A stretch of 64,000 nt of DNA, taken from contig CM029111.1 of the NCBI GenBank assembly GCA_016859345.1, positions 15,949,714 to 16,013,713 on the forward strand. Direction: 5' to 3'. Made by a program: the position numbers and the translations under genes. Positions 42,759-54,660 of the stretch are shown here, one piece after another. This DNA is from Istiophorus platypterus (taxonomy: Eukaryota; Chordata; Actinopteri; Istiophoriformes; Istiophoridae). The notes below the pieces were generated by a model. It worked only from the letters and a program-made list of their open reading frames with translations, was not told the origin of the DNA and did not search any database. Each line of letters begins with the position of its first letter. Within the stretch, counting starts at the first letter, position 1.

Positions 42759-43794
42759 ACCGTCATCGCAGATGTTGCACTCGAGTGGTGCAGATCTCCA
42801 ACAAACTCTGGATTAATCCAGTTACGTAGCCTCGAATGATAAAGAGTTAATCTGTAGCTTCTGGCCGTCGCCCCACTTTTCCCTGTTGGTGATGAGAACT
42901 TTCCCTTTGTGATTTTTCTACTTTGACCTGAACTGACTGAGCTTTTGATGTTTCCCCCCTTTCTTTTTCCTTTTTTGCTGTTTTAGTAGATAAAAGGAAT
43001 GAAAAATGCTTTAAATCTCGGAGGAGACACGAACCACGCCGTTTTACCAAAAACAGGTTGTATTCATTCAAATTGACTTGGAACGTGACGTCAGCGTTCC
43101 ACTCATTGTCATGCAGAGCGCTCGGCGCGTGTTGCTTTCACGTGCGGTCGGAAATATTACGGTTGTGACGAGTAAGGGCCCCCCCCCCCAACTTCTTTTA
43201 AATCAGACAAAGTAGTATGAATTACGTGTGTAAGCCACAGTGGACGGTGGGGTCATAGGTCATCAGAGAGCCAGCTAGACTTATGGGTAGTGTGGTGTTG
43301 GAGTGCACCGGCCAGGGAAATCCTCACTGCCCCCCCCATCGGTATTACTGGTGCACCAGTGTGTGCTAGTCTCTCTCTCTCTCTCTCTGGCTGTTGGTTT
43401 TGGTCCTCATGGACGTGGGAACGCTGCGTTTAGCGTTAACTCCTGTGTCTTTGTGTATCTCAGCCCCTTTCCGGGTCTTCGTGGTTAGAGGGGAGGTCCG
43501 GGGGCCCAGGTCCTGCCTGTGGGCGCCACCTGGACGTTGCTCCACACCCTCCAGGATCGTATTCGTCATTAGAGTCCACAGTCTGTAATGTTGTTATCCT
43601 GACTGTCTGTGCTGTAAATCTTATTTTGCTGTTTTGTCCATTTTGTCTCCTTGTCTGATTCGAGGGTCCGGGGGCGGAGGGCATCCATAGGATGTGCAGA
43701 TTGTTAAGCTCGTGATCTGTGATCATTGTGGGCGATATGGATACAGTCTGACCTGACTGCACTAACTGCACAGTCACCTGGTAGGTTTTAACAA

Positions 43795-43965
43795 AGATTA
43801 CAAAATAATAACAATTTTATTCATACAGTGCATTTCACACAATGACTGCGGCTCATAGTGACACAAAAACAAAAAGAAGACAAAGGACGATTGAAAAAAA
43901 ATAGGAATAGTATAATATTAATATTAATAACAAATTGAATGGGAAGTAGTGAAACACACACACAC
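43795..43965. repeat. Dispersed repeat fragment with CA tail
   Basis: AACAATTTTATTCATACAGT followed by GCATTTCACACAATG is a variant of a common fish repeat; it grades into a CA/TA microsatellite at 43953-43980. Confidence 0.45.
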
Positions 43966-44360
43966 ACACACATATATATAGTGTATTACATTCTTAGAAT
44001 ATTTAGGAAACGTGCATATAAGTGGAAACGAAACAAAAAATGCAAATCAAATTAGGACTGCAGATGTTACAGTAGGTTCAACGAAACATAGGTATACGAC
44101 ATGTGTATTAAACCCGTAGTTTGTAGATGTAAGTGGCGTTTTGCCCCAAAATACTAAAAGATTTATAGAAAACTACAATCATGGAGCTCAACAGCTTGAA
44201 AAAACCAAAAAGAACCTATTCCCACTGAAGAGCTGCTGCATCTGTCGCATGTCAACAGGCTGCGGAGCTCAAAACTCCGAGCCGTGGGAGGAGCGTCGAA
44301 CGCAGCGCGGCGGTCCAGTACCGAGCGAAGCGGCTCCCGGAGCCTCAGAGGAGGAGGAGA

Positions 44361-44530
44361 CCGAGGGAGGGAGCGACCCACCGCCGGAGCAGGACACCGA
44401 GGGAGGGAGCCGCCGGAGCAGGACACCGAGGGAGGGAGCCGCCGGAGCAGGACACCGAGGGACGGAGCCGCCGGAGCAGGACACCGAGGGACGGAGCGAC
44501 CCGCCGCCGGAGCAGGACACCGAGGGAAGC
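44361..44530. repeat. GC-rich minisatellite upstream of acap3 (29/36-bp units)
   Basis: Units begin with CCGAGGG at 44361, 44397, 44426, 44455, 44484 and 44520, so they measure 36, 29, 29, 29 and 36 bases. The 36-base form is the 29-base form with seven extra bases (GACCCAC or GACCCGC). Twenty-nine is not a multiple of three, so each unit shifts the reading frame, which argues against selection on a repeated peptide. It sits in the CpG-rich region just before the acap3 start codon. Confidence 0.9.
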
Positions 44531-44666
44531 GCCGCCGCGTCGGATACCAACGTCTCTAGTCGAGCCTGGACGGGAGATGAACCCCGCGCTTTAAACCCGC
44601 TGCCAAAGAAAACCCCCCAAAAAACCCCAAAAGACGAAAAGCAAACTTTGACTCCAGCCCGAGAAG

Positions 44667-44713
44667 ATGACGGTGGATTTTGAAGACTGTGTTAAAGATT
44701 CACCCCGGTTCAG
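44667..44713 (+). CDS. acap3: First coding exon of ACAP3 (Arf GAP with coiled-coil, ANK and PH domains)
   Basis: Encodes the N-terminal 15 residues plus two bases of an ACAP-family Arf6 GTPase-activating protein: MTVDFEDCVKDSPRF then AG, followed by a consensus donor GTAAGA at 44714. The sequence matches human ACAP3 (MTVEFEECVKDSPRFR) almost residue for residue, and ACAP2 slightly less. This segment opens the BAR domain. The identification is supported by neighbours, since human ACAP3 lies close to INTS11 and CPTP. The remaining exons (BAR, PH, ArfGAP, ankyrin) are beyond the window. In the family ACAP3 regulates Arf6-dependent endosomal traffic and neurite outgrowth. A CpG-rich context (about 44260-45060) fits a promoter or first exon. 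A long overlapping upstream ORF precedes the start. Confidence 0.88.
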
Positions 44714-45135
44714 GTAAGACCGCGGAGCTCGGTGCGTCCCCCTTCCCGCCGGGTCCGCCGCCCGCTGCCCGCCGCCCGCCGTCGGACTGTCGGACGGGCC
44801 GGTGTGTGTCGGTTCACCTTCAGTTGTTCGGCGTGTCTGCGTCGGGCTGTGGGTTCGTGTGTGTCTCTGCTTGTGTGTGTGTGTGTGTCTCTGCTTGTGT
44901 GTGTGTGTGTGTGTGTGTGTGCGTGACCCCCCCCCCCCATCTCTCTCTCCCGGTCCGCACGTTGCACGTTGGACTTAAAACGCGACACGTCGCCGTCGAC
45001 GCTCCGGATCCGATAAACGGTGGATTACGATCACAGCCCGGAGCATCTGTCACGTTTGTAGGCGTTGTGAGGATTTGGGTTTGTTTCTTTTTCTGTCCTC
45101 GCAGCCGCCAAGTATGTCAAGTCCCCACAGTGGTC

Positions 45136-45206
45136 TGATGAGGATGAGGATGAGGAGGATGAGGATGAGGATGAGGATGAGGAGGATGAGGATGAGGAGG
45201 ATGAGC
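45136..45206. repeat. (GATGAG)n simple repeat
   Basis: Imperfect GAT/GAG triplets for about 70 bases, encoding Asp/Glu on the plus strand. A splice-acceptor-like pyrimidine tract ending CGCAG lies just upstream at 45104. Confidence 0.85.
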
Positions 45207-45303
45207 AATGCAGCCCTATGAGTTGTCACAGGGCTGACTGGGAGCTTGTTGTTCCTCATGTTGTCAGGTTTCTGCATTGATTTCAACCCTTATCCTGCCA
45301 TTC

Positions 45304-45307
<4 letters not shown>

Positions 45308-45348
<41 letters not shown>
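45308..45348. repeat. (AT)n microsatellite
   Basis: About 20 uninterrupted AT units in the acap3 intron. Confidence 0.95.
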
Positions 45349-45349
<1 letters not shown>

Positions 45350-46373
45350 GTTTGCATCCATTTGACAGCCACATGTGGTTGAAGCATCTGTGACTTTCGC
45401 CTTCTGTCCGAGCTCCAGGCGCTGGACGCTCTTGTTGTTTTTTCCACCTTCTGCCTCGACTCTGCTGCATCTCAGACTCGTCTCGTTCAAATTCATACAT
45501 ATTAGTTATCATCTATCATCATCGTTTCAACCGCCCGGGTCATCAGACCCAAAATCGTCCGGCAGCTGCTCCGCTTTTGGATTATTGGTCGGACGCCAGA
45601 GGATTCGTGGAGGTGTCGCGTTGGGGCAGTTTTTACTGCGACGAGGATTTTTCACTCTCACGCTTTAAGTACTTTGATGTTTTTTTTTTGCATACTTTTA
45701 CTCTGGTAACACTCTCGAGTCAGGACTTTTACTTGTAACGGAGTGATCCGTTTTTCTTTCCTCCCCTGTCAGTAAACATCTGGATGCTTCCTCTACCTCT
45801 GGCCGCCTGTAATAAGATATCGTCGTCCCATTCCGGCAGAGATGAAGCGTGTGTGTGATTAAAGTGTGTGTGTGTGTTGGGGGGGGGTCTCCTCTCACAT
45901 TTTCCTAGAGCCCGAGCCGATGTTTTCAGATGTCTTGTTTAGTCTGACTGACGCTCGACAGCCCCAGAGAGCCTCGGTTTGCTTTCACACAAACCGGAGA
46001 AAAGCGGCGACTCATAAAAGTTTAGATGCAAGAGCCAGTGGATGTTTGGGATTTTTTCTGTTCTTTTTTTGTTTTGCATGGAAAAGAAAAGAAAAAAAGA
46101 CGAAAAGGTCTGATAGGATTGATTGGCGATTTAAAAAAAACAAACAAAAAAGCCAGTGGTTCTGGCCCCGATTCTGGTTCTGGAGGTGACAGTGAGGGGC
46201 GGGTCGGGGGGCTGGAGGTTTCCAGTCATGGGCCGAACCAGGGCCCCTGGTCGCCGCGCCGCAGAGCTCACATAAATACGGTGGGAATTTTCTACACAAA
46301 CATCCAGACCGGGTCCCCCCTGGTCCCAAGGAGTCCGGAGCCTCTCAGGCTGTGGGGGGGGGGGTTACACCAA

Positions 46374-46450
46374 TGAGGAAGTAGAGGATCCTTTACCGGT
46401 ACGACAGTGTAAAGATGCTCCATCACAAGTACAAGTGCTGTACATATTTG
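46374..46450. repeat. Terminal fragment of a family E repeat
   Basis: GAGGATCCTTTACCGGTACG and ATCACAAGTACAAGTGCTGT match the family end in inverted orientation. A related end lies at about 45663-45748. Confidence 0.5.
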
Positions 46451-47411
46451 TGTGGATAAGTCATGAGACTGTTTTATTACAACCTTGAACTCATCTTTAT
46501 TAATATGTTGAGCGATTGTGGCAAAAGATTCGATGCCAGTGTCCCGTTTTTTCTTTTTTCTTTCACTCCGTATTTCCGGACGAGATCCCGAGTTGGCACC
46601 GGTGGCTGAATTGGGGGCTCGGCGAGCGGTGGCCTGGCTGAGCGGGCCCGTGGCGGAGCCGGTGGCCTGGCTGAGCGAGTTGGGGTGGCTGAGTTGGCCT
46701 GGCTGAGCCGGTGGCTGAGCCGGGACCATGGCCGAGTCGGGTCGGTGGCTGAGTTGGGGCCGGTGGCCCTGAGTCGGGGCCCGTGGCCGAGTCGGGGTCG
46801 GTGGCTGAGTTGGGCCGGCAGCCGAGCCCTCGGCAGAAGCGAAGAGGCCATGGACATGTGACAGGTGTCGGACCGAGAGGAGACAGTATCAGTGCAGACT
46901 CCGCGTCAGCTGCGTGTTCGTGGCTGGTTCAGGCGGAGCTGGTTTTGACTGGGCCGTTTGGTTCCCAGTGTGGGGCCTGGGCCCCCCCATAAAGGTTCCA
47001 TAGATGGGGTGGGGGATGTGAACTGAACGATGCAGGGGGATCAAAGGGAAAACAAGCTTTTGCAGCACATGTACGTTTCTGACTTCTTCTAATGTGTTTG
47101 CTGCTTTTGTGCGATATCGGCTAACATGAGCTCTGATCCGCTTTCGGGGGGAAGTAACTGTCAGCTCGAAGACGCCTGACACGCAGCAAGTGGCTCCAGC
47201 TACACCTTGTTTTTCCTTTTTCTTTTTCCTTTTTTCTTGAAAGGCATCCGCCAAAAAAAAAAAAGAGCCAAAAAGTGTTGGGAACCACCAGCCCCCCCCC
47301 CCCCAAAAAAAAAAAAAAGCTCAGTGTTTTGATAAGCAAAACCTCTGTCTGTAGCTGTTAACTATATGTGGCGGAGTAGAAAACTACAAAGCAGCATAAC
47401 CACCCCCCCCC

Positions 47412-47449
<38 letters not shown>

Positions 47450-48955
47450 CCCGGAGATAAAAATCTCCTGCTCCCAAAAATCAAAGACTTCCAGCCTTGG
47501 CAGCAGCACCTTAATGGCGGCCATCTGGAGCTGGAGAAAGACGCATCGCAGGAAGAAGCAGCGAGTGCAGCGCCGCTAACGCCAGAACCTTTCCTAATGT
47601 GTTCAAGGGTAATTTTTGTTTGAGACGGTGGCGGGACAGAAAAAAACCAAAAAACAACAACAACACACAAGGCGTGCCAACGAGCTGGGCCCAGTCCCCG
47701 GGATGCCTCATTGTTCCGAACGGGCTGGAACGGAAGTTATCTCCCAATCCACCGGAGCCGTGAAACCTCGGGGTACGAATCTCCCTCCTGCAGGGGTCTT
47801 TTTTTTCCCCCACTGGATGAAAAGATGTCCCTGTTTGCTCAAGTTATTGAGATACCCCCCCCCCCCCCCCGCCAACCCCCCCCCCAGTTCATGTCACGAG
47901 TCTTTTAATCTGCCGCCCAGGATGTTTAGACAACCAGAGGTTTCACCGGAAGCGCGACGTGTTTCTCGTCGCCGCTGAGGCCCTGGAACGGTGCTTGGTT
48001 TTCCTTTTTTTCCTTTTTTCCTCAGGAGAACGTCCAGGCGGCTCCTTTGTGTGGAGCTAAAAGCGGCGCCGCAGTGTGAAAGTGTTACGTAACGAGCCCG
48101 GAGGTGGACGACTGGAAGGAAGCGGCGGGTTCGGGCGAAGAAAATAATCAAGGGCTTTTTTTTTTTCCTTTCTTTCCGCTATGAGGATTGGCGTGACGCA
48201 CACGCACATGCACACACGCACACTAACACACACACACACACTAAAACCGCTTCCCACACGTAAAATCACGCAGGAAATCAGTTCTGCACAATTACTCCTC
48301 ACATATCCCGGGATCCTGCATTTATTAGCACAAGCTTTGGTCTTTTAATGATCAATCATCGCTCGGTTTTCTGGTGAACACACTCACTCAAACACACACA
48401 CACACACAAAAGTAAGACAATTAAGTTCTTCTCCCCCTTCAAAGCCGCCGTGTAAATGCCGTCCACCGCCGTCCACCGCCGTGACAAACAACCGGCTCTG
48501 GATCCAGAGCCCGGCCGTCTCTCTCTCCCGGGCAAACTGTTTGTCCTCTGTTTTCGGTCTCCACGGCGACGCCGGCTCGGACAGATGTCGGATCCCGCAG
48601 AGCCCGTCGTTGCTCTCCACATCTGTTTTGGGGGAAAGAGCTGTGTAAAGAACAGGAGGCAGCGGGATCGCTTGTGTGCTTGCGTTTGCGTTTGTTCCGG
48701 CACAACATCGGCGGCATGCGACATTTGAGCTGTTTCTCTCCCCACAGACGCGTTAACTTGAGGTCATGCTCACACGTCGGGGGATAACAGACGATGGGCT
48801 CGCTCCCACAGCGACCGGCGTCTTCTTCCTGGTTCGCGGCTCACGATAACATTCATCTGCAGTTGATGTACCAATTATTATATAGTATATATTATTATAT
48901 AAAAGGCCATCGTCATTTCCCGGAGCCCGTAAAGACATATTCGTATGTGAGAACA

Positions 48956-49201
48956 GAGCTGCAGCAATTCGTCAGAAAAAAATGTATCGAATAATCATTT
49001 TAGTCAAGGGAAAACTACCAAAGTAAAACAGCTCAAGTTGTGAGGATTGGAATCTTTTCTGTGTCGTGCATGAAAACAAACGGAATAATTCTTGGGTTTG
49101 GAGAGGATGATAACAGTTTTTACGACTTTCTATTCTCCTTCGCCGCTGTTTTAGGGGCAAAGTGATTTATCAGTTAATCAAGTGAGTAACCTCACAGCCC
49201 T
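48956..49201. mobile_element. Family A repeat in acap3 intron 1
   Basis: Left GAGCTGCAGCAATTCGTC, right AGTAACCTCACAGCCCT, with TATCGAATAATCATTTTAG inside. Confidence 0.6.
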
Positions 49202-49250
49202 CTATTAGAACTTGAAACCAGTCTCGAACCCTTGTCTCCTAAAAATTACA

Positions 49251-49254
<4 letters not shown>

Positions 49255-49284
<30 letters not shown>
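49255..49284. repeat. (AT)n microsatellite
   Basis: About 15 AT units followed by ACACAT, in the acap3 intron. Confidence 0.95.
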
Positions 49285-49290
<6 letters not shown>

Positions 49291-52200
49291 ACAAATATAT
49301 ATACAACAAATTTGCAACAGTGAGTATATTAGGAAGGAAACGTAACTGCAACCGGATTACGGTTTCCGTTTAGACAATGAGGACATGTCGTTAATTTCCT
49401 TGGTACTAAAACGTATCAGCAGAAGGTTTGTAGAATTCCGCCCAAATATCTGAAATCTGCAGTAAAATATTCTTTTATATCGACACCAGCGCTATTTTTT
49501 TTTACGGGTACGTCCGGACTCTCACCACTGACCAGATGCAGAGGAAGCTCTCGGTGGCATCGTGTGCGACGGGCTGGTTTAGACTCAACCGAGGCTCTTT
49601 TTGTCGACCATGGAACCGGGCTCCGGGTGCTGCCCCCCCTCGGTCTCCGGCGTCGCGGTCCTCCGCTGCGGGGCCTCCGCTGTCCACCCAGACCCACGCC
49701 CCCCTCCCAAAGGCCGGGGGCCACGGGGAGATGCGGCCCCTGACACTTCGCCGGTCCGGCCAAGGTCTGGCTCCTGATCCCTCGGCATCCGGGTTTTGTT
49801 TTATCCTGTTTTATGCTGTTTTACGCTGTTTTACGCTCCCGGTCTGGCTGGAGCCGCCATGAATGGCTCCAGTATTTAAGCAGATCTTAGGAGGATATTT
49901 CATTAGAGGCTTGTGTTTTGATTTTTTTTTCTTTTTTTTTTTTTTGGCGGGACTTTCAGAGTCCTCCGTGGGTCCTAACTGTCCTCCAGCAGAATATGAG
50001 TATTGTCCAGAGAGCGTCTTGCTTCCGCTGAGAGACAGACTCTTTTTCTCTGGGTCTGAGTGGCCCGGGGGCAGAGAGGCCCGCAATGACCCCCCCCCCC
50101 CAGCTGTATGCATGGCAGGGGGAGAGCCGAGGCGAGGCCGCCTTCATGGCGAGGGGCTCGTCATCGTGCTGAAGAGCGCGGCGAGACCCTGGCGGGCGGG
50201 GGGGGGGGGGGGGGGGGTCTGAGGCCATTGACCGGTGGTGATCCTTGCTGCTTGTGAGAGAATGGCTGGGTGGATTTGTGACTCAAAGTCAGATGACATA
50301 GAGAGTGGGGGGGTTGTTATGTCAAATTGCTGTAGAAGCCTGGTATGAAGGAATGCTGAGCATCTGGCGTAATGTCTCGCTTCACGGGGGTGAATTAACT
50401 TCGCCCGCGCGGAGAGAAATTAAGTGAATAATTAGAAATTCGGTGAGCTGTAAATACCGTAAGTACTGGAGGAATGCACGAAGAGGAAAAAGAAAAGTTG
50501 TGCTTGACGGATAAGGCCCAGAATGCAATCACACCAATGTGAGTGTTGCTCCGATTCCCCGGTTTCCAAATGTGGTAAAAAGCATAAAAGAAAGAAAGGA
50601 AAAAAGGAAATGGCGCAGAATATGAACAAATGGATGTGCGGCACACGGAGCTTCTCTCTGCGGGAAAAGAATAATTTTCACAGGCGCGAAAACAACTCGG
50701 CGTTTAAGTAAAGACGGCTCGAGACCAGTCGGTAAAGCGAACCGGGTTTTATGAAGCGATCACGCGGCCGGACAGAGAATGAACCAACCGAGAAAGCAGA
50801 AGAAAGCACATTAACCACAGAGGAAGAAAAGGGGGTGTCGCTGACCGGGAACCCGATCCAAGATGGAAGATGGAAGATGGAACCGGATGTCAGGGAACTG
50901 GCTCAGGGAATTAGATAACAACACCAGGGTGGCAACTGTGAATATTATTTCAAATTTTTTTATTTATTTATTTTTTTAATCAGTTACTTTCTTGATGTAA
51001 AAACTTGGTCTGTAAAATGTGAGAAAATGGGGGGAAAAAAATGCTCGGAACAGTTTTATCAAAGCCAAAACCGAAGATGGCGCCTTCGAAGGTCGAAAAA
51101 AAAGCATCAACGCTTCACGGTAGCTTGAACTGTCGGACGGCCGACCAACAAACAGCGGAGGGTTTCTTCTCTTCGGTTCGGCCCGAAACCAACCGCCGCT
51201 CGATTGAGATCGGATCTACGCGTCGCTCCCGGTCGGACCCCGTCGGAACCAGGCGGCTTTGGGCTCCGCCCTGCCTCGGCTGAACTGGAAAGTACCGGAC
51301 TCTTTTTGCTTCTGGATTTCTATTATTTTTTATTAATTTATTTATTTTTTTGTGTTTCAAGATGTACTCCACCCGTCTGTTCCACTCCCCGTCGCGAGGG
51401 AACTCACGGTTGGATTTCATGCCCTGGCGCCACGTTTAACACGCGTTTACGGGGAGGAACCTTTCGCCGAGCAGGGCGGGAGGAGCCGTGGGTGGCCCGG
51501 ACGCCCGGCGTCCCGCCAGATCCCGGCCATCGTCTTCGTCTCCGTCCCCGGCGGTGACGGATCAGTCGGGGGAGGGATTTTTTCCCTGCGTCTCCAGCTG
51601 CGTGGGGGCCGGAAGGAATTTTCTTTTTTTTTTTCTTTTTTGGCCGCCTGGTCTCGTTGCTTCTGCTCTATTTCAGACTGACCTCCTTCCATCTCGAATC
51701 TGTGTCATTGGCCCCTTCTGTTCAGCCAAGAGTGCGGCTCCTCCCAGGGCTGCGACCTTGGCCGGTCCAGGGGGGGCGTTATTGTGATTGAAAAAACACT
51801 GCATAGCTGATTTCAGGCCGTCGCCCTTTGCTGGGGTCGGCTCTGCATATCTGTCGCCTGTCAACCGTAACCATGCGCGTTGACTGGGGGGGGGGTCATC
51901 TGCGTTGAGTCTTTGGTACCTTACATACATTTTGTTCTGATTATAGTTATGAGATTGATCATGAGTAAAATGTTTTAACACTCGGTCCACCAGCGAGTTC
52001 TTTACAAATAGTTCCTGACGCGTAGTTAAGGTCTGAACCTCGTCCTGGTTTAACGACCTCTGCCTGCGATTTCCACATCAGATGCCTGACACCTGCGCTC
52101 CGCTGCCCCCCGCTCGCCCATGCCCCTTCTAATTTTTTTCAATCCGCACGCTCAATTTAATGACCAGCAGGGCCCCCCAACCCCCCCGGCCGGGGGCATC

Positions 52201-53726
52201 CTTAACGTCTTGTTAAGGGCCGTCAGTGAGCCTCTGCCTCCGCTGCGAGCCAACAGCCCCAGGTAACGGGAGTGGCGGGGATTAGGCCGGCGGCGCGCGA
52301 TGAGGCGCGGCGGCAGCTCGCACTTAATCGGGGATTGGCCCACATTTTCTCGCCGGTGCGGTCCGTGGACAGAGGCGTCGCACCTGGGGGGCCTCTGCGT
52401 CCCATCGGCCTCCTCTTGACGGGGAAAAAAGTGCCGCGAATGCACCTAATGACACGAACTGTGGGGGCGACGTGGTTTCTTGATCACTGCGGTGTCGCCC
52501 TCCTGCCGAGCAGGCACCGCACCATCAGTGGTGAAGGGCTTTCATCTCTCTTTTTTTTGAGGCGAGATGAAGGGCCCTCGCCCATCGTAGCCTCGGCGCT
52601 CACCACGCTCCGGAGCGTGGAGGCTCGCTCCGAGTTGATCAGAGTGTTCGGAGGAGTATATGTCTGAAAAAAACAAAATTAACAGGCGATGTGTAACATA
52701 TGTAGGAGTCTTCAGGGTTGATCTCGGGACAAAGACAACTTTTGCATTTAGGTCAAACATGGAGCCCACTGCACTTTTGCTGTGAAGTTTCCTCTTGCTC
52801 TGAGTAGGATAAGATGGCGGCTCCAGTGGAGGCCGTCGTCCTCGGAGGGGAACGTTAGTCCCTCCGCACCCTCTCAGCTTGGTTCTGGTTCTCAGTACCT
52901 CAACCCACCTACGGGGGCGGCCGGCAGGGACCGTAAGAGCTCCTCCGCAGTTACCGGTCCCCATGACGATCGAGTCGCGCTTCTGTTGTGGGGGCGGCAG
53001 TATTCGCTGCTGAAAGTGAAAAAAATAACGCAAGATCTTATGTCTTGGCTCGGAGACGAGGCAGAGCGTGTGCATGTGCTCTCGCCCTGGACATCGCAGG
53101 ATTGGTTTAATTACTTGATGCAGTGCTGCATAAGCTGCTGCTCCGTGTCTGTGTATATCTTCTATATCCTGGAGGTTAATTGATGATTTTTTTTCTTTTT
53201 TTTTATTTAAATGGAGATTAATCCCCTGGTGAAATGCTTTTGTGGACGTGGAGATGAGGTCATCCCCTGAGCCCTTTGTGCTGAAGGAGGGAACTCACCG
53301 CATGAGCCCTGGCTGCCCCCCCCCTCCATTTCATTTTAATGAATAGCAAGGGGGTTTCTCACACACACACACACACACACACATATACAAAGAGCCCTGA
53401 AAAGCAGGTTGTTGCACGGCTGAGCACTGTGCTAATCTGCATCCATCAGACGTTCAGAGGAGGCTGACGAAGAACCGGGGCCGGTCGGCAGGAGCAACAG
53501 GCGGCAGCGTGAACGGTCTATCCAGTGCGTAGAAATCGGAATGGCTGCCCCCCCCCCCAGGAGATCGAACCAGCGCTATGGCAACATCCCGAGCCCTGGA
53601 TGATGGACGACCTGGAGTAGGTTGGCATTAGTATTCCCATCACGGCGAAGGAAACTGGCGATGACTAACTCGAGGTGGGGGGAGCTCGAAAACAAGATCA
53701 GGGCCAGAGAGTTGCAGCAACATTTG

Positions 53727-53757
<31 letters not shown>

Positions 53758-54424
53758 ACACAATCACCGAAACACACTCCGCAGGACTTTTTAACGCCAA
53801 CAATCTCAGCCTTTTTGGTCTCGCTTCACAGAGCGGGCGAACGAAATCGCTCACAACTCAGCGTTTGTTTTCCCTGGCGGATTAGATTATGGTAATGGAG
53901 ACTGGAACATCTGATCTCAATTCTGAATGGCTGTAGATATCAGATGTCTCATACTGTTTGGAAATGCACCCCCCCCCCCCGATGTGTAAGAGAAGGGCTA
54001 CAACTGTGCCCAGAGACAGACTTGATCATGTGTTTTGACCCCCCCCATGGCACGGACGGGAAACATCTAGAAACATTAGAGAGGAAGAAACCACAGAGAC
54101 TATTTGTGTACTGGAGCGCTGGCCAACGACAGGTCGCTGGAATCTATGGCCAGTGTTTGGATTAGTCCCATCTTCGCGAGTCAGGCCTCAGGTTGCAACG
54201 TGACTTCACGCACCGCCGCTTACGCCCCCTCGTCTAGCGGACGGTGATCCTGGCTTAATATAAATAGTCTTGACTAATGTTCCCGCCAGATTATACGTAA
54301 TGTAAAGTAGAGCCGTCGGATGGGCTCCGGGAGAGGCCGGCGTCACGTGGCGGGATGGCGGAGCAGCCGCTCTCCCGCTCTGATCAGTTATTTTTCTTTT
54401 CTTTTTTTTTCTTTCATGTCATGC

Positions 54425-54660
54425 TAAAGAAATAGTTTTGTGCGTTTTGGGAAATGAACTCATTCAATTTCTGGCAGAGAATCGGACGAGGAGATTGATA
54501 CCGTTCCATTGAATATAAACCCGGAGCCAGGTTAGCTTAGCCCGGCGAAAAAGACTGGAAACGGGAGGGGGAAACGGAGTGGGGGGGTGGCAGACAGCCC
54601 GGCTTCTTCCAAAGGTAACAAAACGAAATAACTCCACAAATGAACAGGCCATATCATGTT
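54425..54660. repeat. Family B repeat in acap3 intron 1
   Basis: GAAATAGTTTTGTGCGTTTT, CCAGGTTAGCTTAGCCCGG and AAGACTGGAAACGGG mirror the copies at 19450 and 63370. Confidence 0.5.

Larger units (their letters stand above)
34022..44140. other. Gene-poor interval between the RING-PHD gene and acap3
   Basis: About 10 kb in which no coding exon is recognised. It holds an interrupted TACTTAAGTA-type element (34093-34858), pieces of the gene-desert repeat containing AGCATGCTAA motifs, poly-G/poly-C tracts, several CA and GT stretches, and a GGACGG minisatellite. Open frames in this stretch overlap simple repeats or lack any family resemblance. The human neighbour PUSL1 was looked for here and not found. 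Confidence 0.5.
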
